DNA from: Chelydra serpentina
Taxonomy: Eukaryota; Chordata; Testudines; Chelydridae
Assembly (NCBI GenBank): GCA_037349315.1
Contig: JBAIAC010000001.1
Span: forward strand, 37,882,001-37,946,000
Length of the DNA stretch: 64,000 nucleotides
Direction of reading: 5' to 3'
Position numbers and translations under genes: made by a program. The notes under the pieces are model-generated. The model saw only the letters and a list, made by a program, of their open reading frames with translations. It searched no databases and was not told the DNA's origin. Position 1 is the stretch's first letter. Every line of letters begins with the position of its first letter. Positions 46,440 to 57,880 of this stretch are shown here, one piece after another.

Positions 46440-47446
46440 AGACATAGAAAGGTACAATTCAAGGTTGTTGTTGGCATTCATGGAACAGTTGCAGACAGTT
46501 GAGTGCTGGTTATGGGCCTGAGAAACAAGCACAAACTGGTGGAATTGCATCATTATGCAAGCATAGGATGATGAGTAGTGGCTGCAGAACTTAACTGTGT
46601 GGAGCTTGTCCCAGCCCTCTGGTGCAGTGACACCAAAATAAGAGCTACACTAACCATAGAGAAACAAGTGGCGATCACTGTGTGGAAGCTGGCCATGCCA
46701 GAGTGCTACCGATCAGCTGGGAATCAGCTTGGAGTTGAGAAATCTACTGTGGAGGTTGCTGTGATGCAAGTGTGCAGGGCCATTAATTGTATCCTGCTAC
46801 AAAGGACTGTGACCCTTTACAAACATTCTGAATGGTTTTGCAGCAATAGGTTTCCTGAACTGTGGTGGGGCGATAGATGGCAAACATATCCCTATTTTGG
46901 CACCCGACCACCTTGCCAAGGAGTATATCAACAGAAAGGGCTACTTTTCTATAGTATTGCAAGTGCTGGTGGATGACTGGGGACATTTTACCAACATCAA
47001 TGCAGGATGGTCAGGGAAGGTGTGTGACACACGCATCTTTAAAAAAACAGGCCTGCTTAGAAAGATGCAAGCAAGGACTTTCTTTCCAGCCTGGCGGATT
47101 ACCACTGGGGATATGGAAATGACAATAGTGATCCTTGGAGACCCAGCCTACCCCTTTCTCCTGTGGCTCATGAAGCCATACAGTGGGCACCTTGAGAGCA
47201 CCAAGGAAAAGTTCAATTACAGGCTCAGCAGGTGCAGAATGACTGTTGAATGTGCTTTTGGTTGTTTGAAAGGGTGCTGGCTCACGCAATTAGACTTTAG
47301 TGAAAAAAATATCTCCGTGGTTATAGCTGCCTGCTGTGCGCTTGATAATATCTGCGAACCAAAGGGGGGAAAGTTTCCAGTGGGGCGGAGTATGGAGGGG
47401 GAATGCCTGGCTGCTATACCGATCAGGGAGACTTTGAAAGACCTTT
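46440..47446 (+). pseudogene. PIF/Harbinger (HARBI1-like) DDE transposase relic
   Basis: The frame from 46578 carries the N-terminal helix-turn-helix region (EKQVAITVWKLAMPECYRSAGNQLG...STVEVAVMQVCRAIN). After a frameshift near 46810-46850 the catalytic DDE_Tnp_4 domain continues in frame 46897 (YINRKGYFSIVLQVLVDDWG, GWSGKVCDTRIF, GDPAYPFLLWLMKPY, MTVECAFGCLK). The acidic triad can be seen: Asp at 46876-46878 (in the GGAIDGKHI block), Asp at 47140-47142 (GDPAYP) and Glu at 47248-47250 (VECAFG), spaced 88 and 36 codons. The expected cysteine-rich end (AACCALDNICE) follows. The 3' end is cut at 47446 by a solo LTR. The triad is intact, but the frameshift and the LTR make the gene dead. Confidence 0.9.
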
Positions 47447-48259
47447 TGTCAGGGTTCCCTCCCCACTCTAAACTCTAGGGTAAAGACGTGGGGTCCTGCA
47501 TGAAGAGCCCCTAAGCTTAGTTTTACCAGCTTAGGTTAAAACCCCCAAGGTACAAAATTCCCTGCACCCTGAGAAATGCTTTTTCGCTGCCACCATCAAG
47601 TGGGTCTAAGCAGGAATCCAGGAAAAGAATCACTTGAACTTCCTTTCCCCCCAAATACACCCCCAAGCTCGGAGCCCCCTTTCTTGGGAAGCTTGAGAAT
47701 AATCCCTTAACCAATTGGTTACACAGTGATCTAAAAAAACCCACCCCCGGGGTTTTAACACCATAGAAAACAGTCAGCTTCTTAAAAGAAGGATTTTATT
47801 AAAAATAAAGAAGGTAAAATCATCTCTGTAAAATCAGGATGGTAACTATTTTACAGGGCACTCAATTTCCAAACTCAGAGAGATTCCCCCCTCTGGACAA
47901 AACCTTAAAGTTACAGAAAAACAGGAATAACCCTTCCCTCTCACACAGGGAATGTACCACCAAGCAAAATAAACAGAAATCTACTCGCAGTGCTGACTAC
48001 ACTTACTTTAGAAAAGTGAGGTTTGGTGAGGAGACTGGTTTTCTGTAGGTTCTTTCTGTCTTCCAAGATCACTCTGACAAAAAGCCACACACAAAGTTTT
48101 CCCCCTCCCAAGATTTGAAAGTATCTTGTCCCCGCATTGGTCAGATGCCAGCCAGGTCAGGTGTCAGTCTGGCTACCTGCATTTCTTAACCCTTTACTGG
48201 TAAGAGGATTTTATAGCACTGTATCAGATCCTCTCCCCCTTCCCTTTATATTTATGACA
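47447..48259 (-). mobile_element. Solo LTR, 813 bp, inside the Harbinger transposase
   Basis: Starts tgtcagggttcc, ends tatttatgaca, with a perfect 5-bp duplication ccttt (47442-47446 and 48260-48264). On the minus strand it opens tgtcataaatataaaggg with a TATA box (gctataaaatcc) about 50 bases in, and an AATAAA-type signal lies mid-way, so minus is the likely orientation. There is no internal coding region or second LTR, consistent with a solo LTR of an endogenous retrovirus. Confidence 0.93.
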
Positions 48260-48589
48260 CCTTTCAATAATGAGTCACAGTAATGTGTGTTGTAGTGTGC
48301 TCTGCTTGGCATTGTTTTTTAGCATTCTGGTATGAACCTTGTAATGAATCCTATGTGCGCACAGTAATGTAATGGGGCAAATGCACCTATTGCTATTATC
48401 TTTGAATGATATCAGCCCCAGCCACCTTATGTTGTGAACTAATACAGGTGACTTAATTTTCTATAAATAGACTTTTAATTGTAACTGAATTAAACTGTAC
48501 AAGTACAGGGAAAAGAACCTTTGAAGGGGAAAAAACAGTCACTCATTTCAAAACCACATTCACCCGTTGTGTCTGTCACAGGTCAGTCT

Positions 48590-48900
48590 ATGTGTGACTG
48601 TGATTTTGTGTTCTCTCTCTCAGGGTGGAGTGGTAGGGATACTGCAGTGGCCCCAGAACATATGTGGAATGTGGAGATGGGCATAGAGGGAGGTCCCGGA
48701 ATGCAGTTGTTGATAGGCTCCAGCAGGAGATGAACATGGGCGAGTTGGACCTGAGGGTCTGTCATAGTCCCCAGCATATCCCTCTGGTGCTTGAAAAGCT
48801 CTACCATGTCCTGCTGCAGATCTCTGTCCTTTTACTGCACATTTCTCCTCTATACATGCTCTCTTTCCATTCTGTCCGCAAGGGTGCTCCTCCAAGCCCT
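48590..48900 (-). pseudogene. Possible C-terminal part of the Harbinger Myb-like protein
   Basis: A minus-strand frame reads MVELFKHQRDMLGTMTDPQ then a proline-rich stretch. The helical, Gln/Leu-rich style resembles the C-terminal coiled region of transposon Myb/SANT proteins. No SANT core is visible here. The position beyond the transposase and opposite orientation fit the two-gene Harbinger layout. The identification rests mainly on context. Confidence 0.4.
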
Positions 48901-49230
48901 CTGAGGAAAAAACATACTTTTAATTGTTTTTTATGCCACATTTCATCAATACCATGTCCCAGCAATGCATTGCAACACATTATATGTGAAGGTAAGATAC
49001 GGCAAGAATGACTTGCCAACAAGAAGAGTTTAACAGGAGGACATGGCCTCCAGTTGCCTTCCACATTAGGACTGCTGCCTATGGATCAGGAGGATCCCTC
49101 CACAGGCTTCAATTGCAGTAATGTGTGTTATGTAGACATTTGATGAAGGTGTGACATTGCACCCCATAATGCTTTATGGGAATATGCTTATGAATGTATA
49201 TATGACATAACTGGAATATGTTTTATGCTA

Positions 49231-50031
49231 TGGTAGCAAAGCAAAGACTCACCCATGCAGCGCCTCCTGCTGTCATCTTGGGAATTAGCTCTCCAAACTA
49301 CAGAGCACCTCAGATTGTGTGGTGTCTCGCCTGCCACTGGCCCCATGTTGCTCCTGGACCCCAGTGCCCTTTACCTTGGGGTGCTGTCCCCAGAAGTACC
49401 CCCTTACTCTGGGTCTCCCCTCCCAGCGGAACCCCCAACCCTCTATACCCACCTTTCCTCAGTTAGGGTGAGCAGATGTCCTGATTTTATAGGGACAGTC
49501 CCAATTTTTGGGTCTTTTTCTTATATAAGCTCCTATTACCCACCACCCCCTGTCCCGATTTTTCACACTTGCTGTCTGGTCACCCTAGTCTCAGTGGCTA
49601 CTGCCAGTCATCATCTATCCCCGCTCACTGGGGCAGATTGCAGTGTGTAATGGCCACTCATCATTGGTAAGGGGGTTGGACCAGCTGCCTCTGCCTGAGC
49701 CCGGGCTGCACCTCTGCAACCCCTGTACCCGCTTTGGCCTTTAGCAAGTCCTGCAACCTGGGGATTTGCTAGGCTGGAGCTCCCCAGCTCCTTTTGCCTT
49801 TCCCCAGCTCAACTCAGCTCAGCTCAGCTTACCCTAAGCTCCCAGGCAGTCGGGTCCTTCTCTCTCCAGAGAGAATAGAGAATGATTCTATAGCTTCTGG
49901 CCTCCAGCCTTTCATATCAGGGCCAGCTGGGCCCTGATTGAGCTGGCCATACCTGTGGTCAGCTACTCAGTCAGCTTTCCCCAGCTGTTCAAACTCCTCT
50001 TCTCCAGGAGTGGGGCAGCTGCCCCACTACA
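49231..50031 (-). mobile_element. Inner solo LTR, 801 bp, carrying a MITE
   Basis: Starts tggtagcaaag and ends gccccactaca, with gcta on both sides (49227-49230 and 50032-50035) as target duplication. On the minus strand it begins tgtagtggggcagctgcccc. It splits the outer LTR. No coding region. Confidence 0.85.
49463..49588. mobile_element. 126-bp terminal-inverted-repeat MITE (copy 2)
   Basis: ttagggtgagcagatgtcc ... gtctggtcaccctag. It matches the copy at 1931-2056 along its length. Flanks cctcag(t) and tctcagt suggest a 7-8 bp duplication. Confidence 0.85.
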
Positions 50032-51240
50032 GCTACATATGCCATGTAACATATCTCTGTAAAGGTTATGATATACTGAATATACATATCCTCTTTGTAT
50101 GGATGTATCATTTTTGTATTTGAAGTTATGAATATTGGCTATGTACTTGTTTAATTTTAAGTAGACTCAATGAAGCAGTTGGTCAGCTTCCTGAGAAAAG
50201 ACTATTCTCAGTAAGTGCCCATTCAAGAAACACTTAAGCTAACAATGAACTTGGAGATGCCAATCCACATCTGAGCTTTCCCAGGAATGTGGCCTGGCTG
50301 GTAAAGAACTCAGTCATGCATGGACATGTGACTTCCCCATGTGACTTCAAAACTCCATCTTGGAGCTGAATTCTGGATAGGAGAGAGGAGGGGGTCTCCC
50401 CCACAACAGACGGTCTCTTTAAGCCCCTGGGAGACCCCTCCATTTTGTCTACAGCTGGCTCCAGAGATAGCTCCTCCATCACCAAAGGACACCTGAAAGA
50501 AACTGAAACAAAGGACAGTAACCACAGGGGTGTGAGTGATTGCTGGACCCAGACTAGAATGAGGCTAGTCTGTAAAAGAAGCTTACTGGAACATCTCTGA
50601 GGGTGAGATTTTGTCTGTAATTACTTTCTTACTGTATTAGGTTTAGACTTGTGTGTTTGTGTTTGGTAATTTACTTTGTTCTGTCTGTTATTACTTAGAA
50701 CCACTTAAATCCTACTTTTTGTATTTAACAAAATCACTTTTTACTTAATTAACCCAGAGTATGTATTAATACCTGGGGTGGGGGGGGGGGGAAACAGCTG
50801 TGCATACCTCTCTATCAGTGTTATAGAGGGCAAACAATTATGAGTTTACCCTGTATAAGCTTTGTACAGGGTAAAATGGATTTATTTGGGGTTTGGCCCC
50901 CATTGGGAGCTGGGCATCTGAGTGTTGGAGACAGGAACACTTCTTAAGCTGTTTTCAGTTAAGCCTGCAGGTTTAAGGGACGTGGTTCAGACCAGGGTCT
51001 ATGTTTGTAGCAGGCTAGCATGTCTGGCTCAAACTAGGCAAGATTCTGAAGTACCAAACTGCCAGGGAAAACGGGCTCAGAGGTAGTCTAGGCACATCAG
51101 TTGGCAGTTCCCAAGGGGTTTTCTGTGATCCAACCTGTCACAGAAGGGTTATATGAATTGGCAATTCTGTTCTCTGTTCTCTGACTGCTTACCAGTTGGT
51201 GCACACAACTGCCAAAAGCAGAATCAACTGTGCTGACTTC

Positions 51241-52190
51241 AATGGAAGAACATAAGAATGGCCATAATGGGACAGATCAATGGTCCATCTAGACCAATAT
51301 TCTGTCTTCTGACACTGGCCAGTACCAGATGCTTCAGAGTAAATGAACAGAACAGGGCAATTTCAAGTGCTCCGTCCCCTGTCGTCCAGTCCCAGCTTTT
51401 GGAAGTCAGAGGTTTAGGGACATCCAGAGTATGGGGTTACATCCCTGCCCATATTGGCTAACAGCCATTGATGAACCTATCCTCCATGAAGTTATCGAAT
51501 TATTTTTTTAACCCAGTTATACTTTTCGCCTTCAAAACATCCCCTGATAACGAGTTCGAAAGGTTGATTGTGTGTTGTGTGAAGAAGTACTCCCTTATGT
51601 TTTGTTTTAAACCCATTGCCTCTTAATTTCATTGGGTGACCCCTGGTTCTTATGTTATATGAAGGGGATAAATAACACCTTCTTATTCACTTTCTCCACA
51701 CCCTTCATGATTTTATAGACCTTGTCATAATACCCCCTTATTCATCTCTTTTCTATGGTGATCAGTGCCAGTCTTTTTAATCTCTCCTTGTATGGAAGCT
51801 GTTTCCTACCCCTTTTTGTTTCCCTTTTCTGTATCTTTTCCAATTCTAATTCCAATCTTTTTTGAGATGGGGAGACCAGAACTGCACACAGTATTCAAGG
51901 TCTGGAAATACCATGGACTAACACAGACACATCAGGATATTTTCTGTCTTATTTTAGCATTGTTGACTGCTGCTGCACATTGGGGAGATGTTTTAAGAGA
52001 ACTATCCACAATGACTCCAACATATCTATCTTGAGTGGTAACAGCTAATTTAGATCCCATCAGTTTGTATGTGTAGTTGGAATTATTTTTTCCAATGTGC
52101 TTTACTTTGCACTTATCAACATTGAATTTCATCCACTTTAGTGAGATCCTTTTGCAACTCTTCACCAGTTAGTTTTTGGACTTAATTATG
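51241..52190 (-). mobile_element. CR1 LINE, minus strand, 5'-truncated
   Basis: Minus-strand frames show MKFNVDKCKVKHIGK and LAVTTQDRYVGVIVDSSLKTSPQCAAAV, the conserved CR1 RT C-terminal part (52165-51940). It is followed by the decayed end of the ORF and a 3' UTR finishing 'ccattcttatgttcttcc' at about 51245. It is a different CR1 subfamily from the plus-strand copy next to it. Confidence 0.88.
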
Positions 52191-52197
52191 ATTCTGG

Positions 52198-52800
52198 GCT
52201 GCATTAACAGGTGTGTGGTGAGCAAGACATGAGAAGTCATTCTTCCGCTCTACTCTGCGCTGGTTAGGCCTCAACTGGAGTATTGTGTCCAGTTCTGGGC
52301 ACCGCATTTCAAGAAAGATGTGGAGAAATTGGAGAGGGTCCAGAGAAGAGCAACAAGAATGATTAAGGGTCTAGAGAACATGACCTATGAAGGAACGCTG
52401 AAGGAATTGGGTTTGTTTAGTTTGGAAAAGAGAAGACTGAGAGGGGACATGATAGCGGTCTTCAGGTATCTAAAAGGGTGTCATAAGGAGGAGGGAGAAA
52501 ACTTGTTCATCTTAGCCTCTAAGGATAGAAGAAGAAGCAATGGGCTTAAACTGCAGCAAGGGAGCTTTAGGTTGGACATTAGGAAAAAGTTCCTAACTGT
52601 CAGGGTGGTTAAACACTGGAATAAACTGCCCAGGGAGGTTGTGGAATCTCCATCTCTGTAGATATTTAAGAGTAGGTTAGATAAATGCCTATCTGGGATG
52701 GTCTAGACAGTAATTGGTCCTGCCATGAGGGCAGGGGGCTGGACTCGATGACCTCTCGAGGTCCCTTCCAGCCCTAGAATCTATGAATCTATGAATCTTG
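52198..52800 (+). mobile_element. CR1 LINE 3' end, plus strand, young-looking
   Basis: A 113-codon open frame (52320-52661) gives [40 protein letters not shown] and [18 protein letters not shown], the CR1 ORF2 C-terminus, uninterrupted. The 3' UTR ends with the tandem 'atctatga atctatgaatc' repeat typical of CR1 (52775-52797). Low decay compared with the other CR1s suggests a more recent insertion. Confidence 0.93.
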
Positions 52801-53805
52801 CATAACATCTCCCGCTTGTGTCAAATTCACCACTGGCATAACGTGTAAAATAAATATGTATTTTCTATAAATGTTAATATTGTTTGAATATTGTGTTATG
52901 CTGCCAAAAAGAAAGATACATATGCCATACCGGCTACCCTTGTTTTAGGCTATGAGACTTTATTTCACCAGAGCCAGTTGGAAGGGAGAGCCATTAATGT
53001 GTCTCTCAAGATATAGAATTAATCATAAATGGTTATTTTTAAAGCAGGAGGATATGGAAATAGAGATGGGTTGCCAAAGAAATACCACCTGCCTGCTAGT
53101 GCTGTGGAATTGGCAGACTTGTCATGCCATCATTCCTTTGGGTATTGGATATAAAGAATAATATAATTTTTTTAATGGAGTTGCAGTGCCAAAAAATCAG
53201 TGTTGCTGACACTGTAATGTTGTTCTTTGGGGTGCTATATTCTTGCCAGAATTGCTTCCTGGAATGACCAAAAGATGTGACTAGATTCAATCCATGTAAA
53301 GATTGGCATTGGCAAAAAAGCAAAATCTTTCTTCTGCTTGTGGGTCTCCTCTAGAGTATGACATGAGTCAACTTTGGCTATGTGAAGCCCTATTTAACTT
53401 AATCTTGTAACACAACATTCCAAAAAATGATTATAATATTATCCAATCACAGGTTTAATTCTTAGCTTGGATTACATATTTGGTACAGATTTACATGTAA
53501 GGATCAGCACATCAGACATCTCAATCTGTGCTAAATATTTATGTGAATAGAGGGTATAGGAGTGTTGGTGAAAAATATCTGGAAGATAATAGTTGAAGGG
53601 AAGCAGGGGGTATTTTAACTAATAAAAAAAAAGTAATATAAAACTGATATATTTGGCCTAAAACTGTCATTTCAAATGTACGATATCAGTACTTGCTTTG
53701 TCAAAATTTATAGATGAACAGATTTTATTACAACTTTAATGTGCAGAATTGTTAAGAGACTGATCATTTTTTCTATCTTATCTAAACTGATATAAAGAAA
53801 TAGGG
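52801..53805. other. Unclassified AT-rich DNA
   Basis: No gene or bounded repeat recognised. Confidence 0.4.
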
Positions 53806-53825
53806 CTCCTGGGGCTAGATCCTCA

Positions 53826-53899
53826 GCTGGTGCAAATTGGCAAATTTGGCAAATTTTGGCAAATTTGGCAAATTGGCAAAATTGGCAATTTGCACCAGC
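53826..53899. repeat. Palindrome with a six-fold TTGGCAA array at its centre
   Basis: Exact 14-bp arms gctggtgcaaattg (53826-53839) and caatttgcaccagc (53886-53899) enclose TTGGCAAA at 53837, 53846, 53856, 53865 and 53873 and TTGGCAAT at 53882, all in one orientation. Surrounding bases (gctagatcctcagctgg...) look like the palindromic MITE family. Confidence 0.92.
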
Positions 53900-53912
53900 C
53901 AAGGAACTGGCT

Positions 53913-56017
53913 CCTACTGTACATATATAGTGGCTTATTTCAAATGCATGACTCTAAAAAGTTCTCGGAAGCAAAGAACCATATTCATCCATGGTGTAAC
54001 TCCACTGACTTCACTGAGATCAGTATTTGGCCATAACCCTCCAAACTGTACAGAATTTTCACACAGAAACCATGTGAAAGTTGATCTTGAATGTGCACTA
54101 ACCTCACTGCATTCAGAGCAAAATGCAAAATCTTCCCCTTAACCCAAACTTTCCCTCAATATTATCCTTATTCTTATACTTGTATATTTAAAAAAATGAA
54201 GTCTGCCTCTTGCCTGTAGGTAAGGAAGAAAGAAAAATCACCATTGCCATTTTATACTCCTCCTAAGAGTTCTTTGGTTGTGGTGATGGGAGCCAAAAAA
54301 AGAAACCAAGTAAGTACAGCTAAATAGAAGTGTGCAAAGATGTAGGAACTTTTACCTTGCTATAATATTTTTGCAGAGATCACTCTGAAAGTAAGAAAAG
54401 CTACAGTGTTTGTTACTGCCTGTTGGATTCCATTTTAGATCATGTGAAGGGGATGGCCGGATAGGCCTTGATACCATATAATGTTAGGAGTGCAGTATTG
54501 CAAGGAAAACAACACTGCAACTTTCCAGGGCAGGGCAGAAAATTGCTGTATATTTGGTGGTTTGTATATTCTCGTTTTAGTTTCTTTGTTTATATGGGGG
54601 GCTTGTTAGTGGCTGGAAGTAACAAGATAGAAAAATGTTTTAATGGGGGAAGAAATATATGGGCAAGGAGAGAAGGGCTAAGGAGGGAAATTCCAGGAAA
54701 AGGTATAGGGGACTGATTGGCTCAAACCCTTCTTGTTTTAGTCAAGGAACTGTAAAACTGGTCTCCAGCCCAGGAGCCTAGTTCAAATATCCTTCGTTCT
54801 TGTTAGACATTACCTCAAGGATTTCAACTAAGGCCTAGGAGAGTCCTTAAGGGCAGATTTTAAGACAGGCTGGTGAGTCCCTATGATTACTGTTACTGGA
54901 ACACTGTAAATTGCTATTTACATTTTAATGAGATCTTAAACTAAAAGTGCATATTTGCTATTTATAATGGACTCCTGGCCTTTTTGCCATTTCTTTCTTC
55001 ATTGTATTTAAGAGCCTATAACCCATAATTCCCATGCTTCAATTGTAGTACGATATAGTCCCTATTCACGTAAATATGGATTTTCAGGATCAGACCCTAT
55101 ATTTAATAATGATGCTGTAAGCTAATAAGACATACTTAGTAAAGGAAGTACATATAAGGGTTCTACCTAAACTCAGAGTGTACATACAGGTGTCTGTACT
55201 CTGAGGAGGGAGCTAAACTTAAAAGGTAATGGCTGAATTTTCAAAAATGATCACTGACTGTGGATGCTTCAATTTTTGGTTCCCCATTTGACACCTTAAA
55301 GGGGTGTCTTAAAGACTTACAGAAAGTAATTAGCTACCTGCCATCTGAAAATCAAGATCCTTTAAGGTGTATCAAGATCAAATCCAAAAAATCACTAGTA
55401 GGCATGGCTAAAGACCTCTCTCTCTCTCTCTCTCTACATACATACATACAAACAAATTAAGCAGGGAAGTGGAAAAATACAGAATGAATTACTTTAAAGA
55501 CTCTATGTAGTAGTCACCAAGTCCACAGAGCTTTCTGGGTTGCCCAGATAAGAATTTTAGTTAGTTTGTTAGAATCATTTCCATAATCCCTCTCTTTACT
55601 CTTAAAGCACAGACATTAGAAATGGAAAGACCTATTAAGTCATAGGCTATCCTTGGGAGCAAGAGTTGGTGAGACAGATTCTCAGGTCTGGCTGACCTGC
55701 ACAGATCACTAGTGATGGGAGCAAAAGTGGCATAAAACTCTCATTTGCACTCTCCTGATCCCGTGGTGGCTCTATGCAAGTCAGGTCTTCAGCATGAGTT
55801 AGAGCAGCCTAGAGCCTGCTCTGACTTCTCCTGGCTAACAGTGGGCTCCAAAGGGACAGGGGTCCAAAGTACAGCTAAGGATCCTGGGCATACTTTGTGT
55901 CACCAGTCATACATCCTACACAGGGTGGGAAGGTAGTGGAAGAGTCTCTACATTGGCCCTGTGCCAGTGGAGGATCACCCTTACAGTTGGGTGATCTGCT
56001 TGGGGCTGGATATGGAG
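53913..56017. other. Unclassified, no gene recognised
   Basis: A short (TC)n run and (CATA)3 at 55416-55447. Otherwise no recognised exon or repeat boundary. Confidence 0.4.
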
Positions 56018-57880
56018 AGGTTACTTACCTCGCAGTGACTTGAGTTCTTTGAGATATTTTGTCCCTAAGAGTGCTCCACCATAGGAGGTTCACAAGCAGT
56101 AACTCAACAAGGAGGTGAGTGTTGAGGAGGCAAAGTCCTAGACAGTGCAGAGGACTGTGTCACCAAAGGTAGTACCATTCCTGGAAGCAGGTCAGATGGC
56201 AAAATTATTGGCCAAAGTATTAAAGAAAGACCAAGTTGCAGTTCTACAGCTTTCTGCTATGGGAACATCTTTTAGTAGAGCCATAGATGTGGACTGAGTC
56301 CTAGTGAACTGGGCTGTTGCTCTGTGAGAGGACTGCTTTCCAGCAGACTCATAATTGGTTAAAATGCAACCCAAAACCCACTTCAACAGTCTTTGAATAG
56401 AAATAGGTTGTCCCTATATCATCTCTGCAAAAAAGAAACAAATAATCTGGGAAAGACCCTGAAGTTCTTAGTTCTGTTGAGGAAGAAGGCGAGAGCCTCC
56501 TGACATCAAGTGTACGTACACTGGTTTCCTCTCGGGTAGAACGCTGGTAGGCAGAGCACTGATTAATATGGTATTCTGAAGAGACCTTAATGAGGAACTG
56601 AGGATGGGGACACAGTGTAACTTTATCTCTGTAGAAGGTAGTAAATGTAGGCTCACCATGGCACCAGGCTCTCCCATTGGTCTAGCCAAAGTGATAGCTA
56701 TAAGGAATGAAGTCCTGAGGGAGAGGTGGAGGAAAGAACATGTTGCCATCAGTTCAAAGGGGGTTTCCTCAGGACACTCAGAACCAAATTAAGGTCCCAC
56801 TGGGGGGGTCCGAATTCCATACAAGGGGAAAAAAGTTGTGTAAGTCTATGAAGAATCTGGGCATACTAGGGTGGGCAAAAAGTGAGAAGTCCTTGATGGG
56901 CAAATGGAAGGCTGTGATAGCAGCCAAATGTACTCTGACTGAGCTCATTTATAGACCTTGTGTCTTTAAAGGTAGTTTAGGATTTTGGAGAGCAGAATTT
57001 CTTGAGAACAGAGAAGAGAACACCAGGGATGGAAGCATTTCCACTTCTGAAGGTAACTTTTGCAAGTACTAGGTTTCCTTCTAGATAGGAGAACTGACTG
57101 GATGCTATCCGAACAGGTTGGCTCCATACTCGAGAACCATATAGGAACCATGTTCTGAGGTTCAAGGCGGAGAGGTTAGGATAGATCAGAGTTCCAGAAT
57201 TCAGTGACAGAAGATCCTTCCTAAGGAAAGGCATTGCCACAGAAAGGTAAAGGAGGTTTGAGGAAAAAGAGAAATAAAATAACTAAACAAATTAAAGAAA
57301 AAACTAAGAATAAAGTGTATATGTTAAGAAAGGCAGGAAGCTCAGAACAGTGCACGTGCAATTGCTTCATCTTGAGTTGCAGGCTGTTGAGAAGGAACTG
57401 AGCAGTGGTGGGTCCATGCCTCCTTAGGTCTCGTCTACACTTGAAATGCTACAGCGGCACAGGTGCAGCACTGTGGCTGCGCCACTGTAGCGCTTCAGAA
57501 TAGACTCTCACTACAGCAACAGGAGGGGTTCTCCTGTTGGCATAGTTAACCCACCTCCCTGAGAGGCAGTAGCTAGGTCAATGGAAGAATTCTTCCATCA
57601 ACCTCATGGTATCTACACCAGGTCGAATTAATTGCCTTGCTCAGGGGGTGTGGATTTTTCACACCCCTGAGCGACATAGCTGGGTCAGCTTAACTTTTGA
57701 GTATAGACCTGGCCTTATATGTCATTGTTTGGAAGCATGGGGTGCTCTTCTGAGCAGGCATGAACCCGTGGACTCTGCTTTGCATTCTCCAGTTGAGAGT
57801 ATACAGGTGTGGGCACATCCTACAGTGGAGCATGCATAGGGACATATCCTTGAAGAAGAAGCTGGATTTGCAGCCAGATT
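56018..57880. mobile_element. Long inverted-terminus repeat element (DIRS-like or other), with MITE
   Basis: The left sub-terminal stretch (ttctttgagata...tgtccctaagagtgctccacca, about 56045-56090) and the right one (tggagcatgcatagggaca...ccttgaagaa, about 57827-57858) are inverted copies at ~1.8 kb distance. The left end carries ggttacttacct, which on the minus strand is aggtaagtaacc, an ideal splice-donor sequence. The interior has no recognised protein frame and holds a 288-bp Harbinger MITE. I recall similar high-copy turtle repeats but cannot fix the class. Confidence 0.55.
57427..57714. mobile_element. PIF/Harbinger-type MITE with TTA duplications
   Basis: Flanked by TTA (57424-57426 and 57715-57717). 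The ends ggtctcgtctacactt and agtatagacctggcc are inverted copies. Internal order is the same as 11987-12273, including 'caggggtgtggatttttcacacccctg'. Confidence 0.92.

Larger units (their letters stand above)
45936..49149 (+). mobile_element. PIF/Harbinger DNA transposon, split by a solo LTR
   Basis: The left end gggcaagtctacactac follows TAA and carries the Harbinger-type TCTACACT terminus. The body holds a plus-strand transposase relic (46440-47446) and, beyond the LTR, a minus-strand relic likely to be the Myb-like partner (48590-48900). That two-gene plan is normal for PIF/Harbinger. The right terminus was not found with certainty: a 'tgtagacat' at 49130-49138 is the best candidate before the next LTR. 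Confidence 0.75.
49150..51142 (+). mobile_element. Solo LTR (~1.19 kb) containing another LTR
   Basis: Starts tgtgacattgcacc, ends ccaacctgtcaca, flanked by a perfect 5-bp duplication gaagg (49145-49149 and 51143-51147). After removal of the inner LTR and its duplication, the LTR measures 1188 bp. AATAAA-like and TATA-like stretches occur (aacaaaatcac near 50730); the plus orientation is a guess. A 12-G run lies at 50780-50791. No internal protein domain. Confidence 0.9.

Noticed and set aside
53826..53899. CRISPR-like or terminator structure
   Set aside because: Units are contiguous 8-10-mers inside a palindrome in vertebrate DNA; no bacterial context.
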